Origin: Alphaproteobacteria bacterium
GTDB lineage: Bacteria; Pseudomonadota; Alphaproteobacteria; Rhizobiales; Hyphomicrobiaceae
Assembly (NCBI GenBank): GCA_005888525.1
Contig: VBAB01000092.1
Coordinates: forward strand, 2,086-9,914
Direction of reading: 5' to 3'
Length of the DNA: 7,829 bases
Both the position numbers and the translations under genes were made by a program. Below, piece by piece: positions 6,157 through 7,829 of this stretch. Positions within the stretch are counted from its first letter, which is position 1. Each line of letters begins with the position of its first letter. Under the pieces are notes generated by a model that ran no database searches, was not told where the DNA came from, and worked only from the letters and a program-made list of their open reading frames with translations.

Positions 6157-6320
6157 AGTTCGTCCGCGGCGGCTGCAGTCCGACACGCAGACACCGCCAT
6201 CTCTACCACACCTCCAAACGACAACCTGTGGCCCGCTATCCACATTACCGGGGCAATTCCTACGCACGCGCGGTGTCGTTCGCAGGTGCCGCTACTTGCG
6301 GGAGCGTTCAAGTAGGAAAG

Positions 6321-6344
6321 GGCCGCGCCGGGAGTGGCGCGGCC
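6321..6344 (-). terminator. Hairpin terminator between convergent genes
   Basis: GGCCGCGCC (6321-6329) and GGCGCGGCC (6336-6344) form a perfect 9-bp stem around a 6-base loop (GGGAGT). Read on the minus strand, the stem starts 18 bases after the stop codon of the ThDP enzyme gene and is followed by CTTTCCTACTT, a weak pyrimidine/T run. Read on the plus strand it is followed by GTTTGG. It therefore best serves the minus-strand gene and may also stop readthrough from metY. The short T-runs make it a moderate rather than a strong intrinsic terminator. Confidence 0.65.
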
Positions 6345-6362
6345 GTTTGGGCTGTCGCTACG

Positions 6363-7829
6363 TCACGCGTGCCACTTGAACTGCTGCTCCTTGCGCGCGG
6401 AACTCTGCGACAGGACGATGTTGACGAGGGCGGGGCCCTTGAATTTCATCGCCTCGTCGAGGGCCTTCTTGATGTCTTTCGGCTCCTTGACGAAGGCGCC
6501 GAAGCCGCCGAAGGCCTCCATCACCTTGTCGTAGCGGGCACCCCAGATCAGCGCATTCGGCTTCAGGTTCATCATCGGGTTCGACGGGATCTCCGGCATG
6601 CCGGGACCGATGCCGCCGTTGTTCAGGACGACGATCTTGACCGGTAAATTGTAGCGGGCCAGCGTCTCCATCTCCATGCCGGAGAAGCCGATCGCCGAGT
6701 CGCCCGAGAGGTGGATGATCGGCCGGTCGGGATGCACGATGGCGGCCGCGATGGCGTTGCCGAGGCCGAGGCCCATGGTGCCGTAGGTGCCGGCGTTGAG
6801 GCACGAGCGGGCATCGTTGACGTTGAGCATGGTGAGGCCGATGTCCATGGTGCCGGCGCCCTCGGCGGAGAGGACGGTGTTCTTCGGCATCCAGGCGGCG
6901 ATATCCTTGAGGGCGCGATAGTAGTTGGCCGGCCCCCTGTCGTCGTCGATCTGCGGCTTGATCGTCGCCGCGTTATCGGCCGCCTTCTTGGACAGCGCAG
7001 TGCGCCACGGCGTATCCTTCGGATAGAACCACTGGCGCTTGGCGAGCGCCTGGTTGATCTGCGCCATAATGGCCTTGCCATCGCCGACCAGCGCCACCTC
7101 GGTGTGCTTGTTGTGATGGATCTCCTCCGGGGCGATGTCGAGCTGGATGACCTTCATGTCCTTGGCAAAGCGCGGCGCCTGGCCGAAGTGGAAGATCCAG
7201 TTGAAGCGCGCGCCCATCAGGAACACGACGTCGGCCTGCTGCAGCGCCAGCGTGCGGGCGGCCGCCACCGACAGCGGATGATCGTCCGGGACGACGCCCT
7301 TGCCCTGCGGTGAGCGCACGAAGGGAATTTGCGTGCGATCGATGAAGGCGCGCACCTCGTTCTCGGCGCGTGCCCACGCCATGCCCTTGCCGACGAGCAC
7401 GAGCGGGTTCTTGGCCTTCTCGAGCAGGTTCAACGCCGCCTCGACGTTCTCCTGCGGCGCCATCATGCGCGGCGGCTCGGGCACGCGGTCCACCGCGGTG
7501 ACCTTGTCGGGGTCGCACTTGCCCTGGATGATGTCGTCGGGCATGTCGAGGTAGCAGGCACCGGGACGGCCATAGATCGCATGCCGCGTCGCCATCTCCA
7601 CGTAGTAGGGGATGCGCGCTACGCTCTCGACGCCGTGCGCGAACTTGCAGAACGGCGAGGCGATCAGCACTTGGCGCTCCTCTTGGAAGGCGCCCATGCC
7701 GCCGCGATAGGTCTCGGACGCGCCGCCGATCAGGATCATCGGCCAGCAGTTCTGCTGCGCGTCGGCGAGACCGGCGAGGCCGTGGACGACGCCTGGGCCG
7801 GTCACCGTGACGCACGCGCCGGGCCGGCC
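6363..7829 (-). CDS. 2-hydroxyacyl-CoA lyase-like ThDP enzyme (HACL/oxalyl-CoA decarboxylase family), 5' end cut by window
   Basis: The last 488 residues of a ThDP-dependent enzyme; the frame stays open to the window edge, so the start and roughly the first 75-90 residues, including the catalytic Glu, are missing. Visible in order (partial numbering): TVTGPGVVHGLAGLAD (16-27 region), NCWPMILIGG, GAFQE (about 46-50), YGRPGACYLD, the central nucleotide-fold domain with GARFNWIFHFG (about 206-216), and the ThDP motif GDSAIGF (376-382) with NN at about 403-404. GAFQE, IYGRPGACY, NWIxHFG and TMDIG match what I recall of 2-hydroxyacyl-CoA lyase rather than oxalyl-CoA decarboxylase, which has GDYEE. 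The reaction expected is cleavage of a 2-hydroxyacyl-CoA to formyl-CoA and an aldehyde; oxalyl-CoA decarboxylation is the alternative. After the NN motif it reads GGIGPG, where relatives often have GGIY. It is convergent with metY, with no visible functional link. Confidence 0.8.
   Translation of the reverse strand, partial: GRPGACVTVTGPGVVHGLAGLADAQQNCWPMILIGGASETYRGGMGAFQEERQVLIASPFCKFAHGVESVARIPYYVEMATRHAIYGRPGACYLDMPDDIIQGKCDPDKVTAVDRVPEPPRMMAPQENVEAALNLLEKAKNPLVLVGKGMAWARAENEVRAFIDRTQIPFVRSPQGKGVVPDDHPLSVAAARTLALQQADVVFLMGARFNWIFHFGQAPRFAKDMKVIQLDIAPEEIHHNKHTEVALVGDGKAIMAQINQALAKRQWFYPKDTPWRTALSKKAADNAATIKPQIDDDRGPANYYRALKDIAAWMPKNTVLSAEGAGTMDIGLTMLNVNDARSCLNAGTYGTMGLGLGNAIAAAIVHPDRPIIHLSGDSAIGFSGMEMETLARYNLPVKIVVLNNGGIGPGMPEIPSNPMMNLKPNALIWGARYDKVMEAFGGFGAFVKEPKDIKKALDEAMKFKGPALVNIVLSQSSARKEQQFKWHA

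Larger units (their letters stand above)
6050..6362. other. 313-bp convergent intergenic region with two stem structures
   Basis: This gap lies between convergent metY and the ThDP enzyme gene. It contains a perfect 10-bp inverted repeat (6117-6156) and a perfect 9-bp hairpin (6321-6344), annotated separately. An open frame from GTG 6097 to 6315 (72 codons) has AAGGAG 12 bases upstream. It is Ala-rich, shows no recognisable domain or clear signal peptide, and its start is weak, so I do not call it a gene. No promoter is convincing. Confidence 0.55.

Noticed and set aside
6097..6315. Possible 72-residue small protein after metY
   Set aside because: GTG start with 12-base spacing, Ala-rich and patternless sequence, and it contains the inverted-repeat element; not enough to call a gene.
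1..7829. Mobile element, CRISPR array, tRNA, rRNA or toxin-antitoxin pair
   Set aside because: I saw no transposase or integrase motifs, no regularly spaced repeats, no tRNA-like cloverleaf and no small overlapping gene pair.

Overview
The window is 7.8 kb of GC-rich bacterial DNA, most likely from an alphaproteobacterium of the Rhizobiales/Hyphomicrobiales type. Four things suggest this: strong GC bias at third codon positions; a LuxR-type regulator of an architecture common in Bradyrhizobium-like genomes; a small DUF1127 protein; and, at the left edge, a degenerate palindromic element that resembles Rhizobiales intergenic repeats. The assignment is inferred from recognised sequence style, not from a search.

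Layout. Positions 1-414 hold no convincing gene, only a degenerate inverted repeat (18-85). A LysR-type regulator lies on the minus strand (415-1377). It diverges from a LuxR-type HTH regulator on the plus strand (1611-2744) across a 233-bp intergenic region whose lysR-proximal part is very AT-rich and carries a T-N11-A box. A 183-bp gap follows, holding a perfect 16-bp palindrome beside a TTGACC hexamer. It precedes a plus-strand run of four genes: a DUF1127 small protein (2928-3176), an alpha/beta hydrolase (3204-4091), a stand-alone GNAT acetyltransferase overlapping it by 4 bp (4088-4672), and a MetY-type O-acetylhomoserine sulfhydrylase (4730-6049). A structured 313-bp gap (10-bp inverted repeat at 6117-6156, 9-bp hairpin at 6321-6344) separates this run from a convergent minus-strand ThDP enzyme cut off by the right edge (6363-7829). 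By motif that enzyme fits 2-hydroxyacyl-CoA lyase better than oxalyl-CoA decarboxylase.

How the genes may work together. Hydrolase and GNAT are clearly translationally coupled, and short gaps suggest DUF1127 to metY may be one transcript. The best-defined member is MetY, which makes homocysteine or methionine from O-acetylhomoserine plus sulfide or a thiol. The hydrolase and GNAT could supply or tune an acyl or sulfur intermediate, but nothing in the sequence proves a shared pathway. The two regulators and the 2-hydroxyacyl-CoA lyase-like gene have no demonstrated link to the operon. I see no mobile element, CRISPR array, tRNA, rRNA or clearly new defence-type system. The most interesting items are the 16-bp palindromic operator candidate, the unusual gene set of the operon, and the active-site differences in the hydrolase and the ThDP enzyme.
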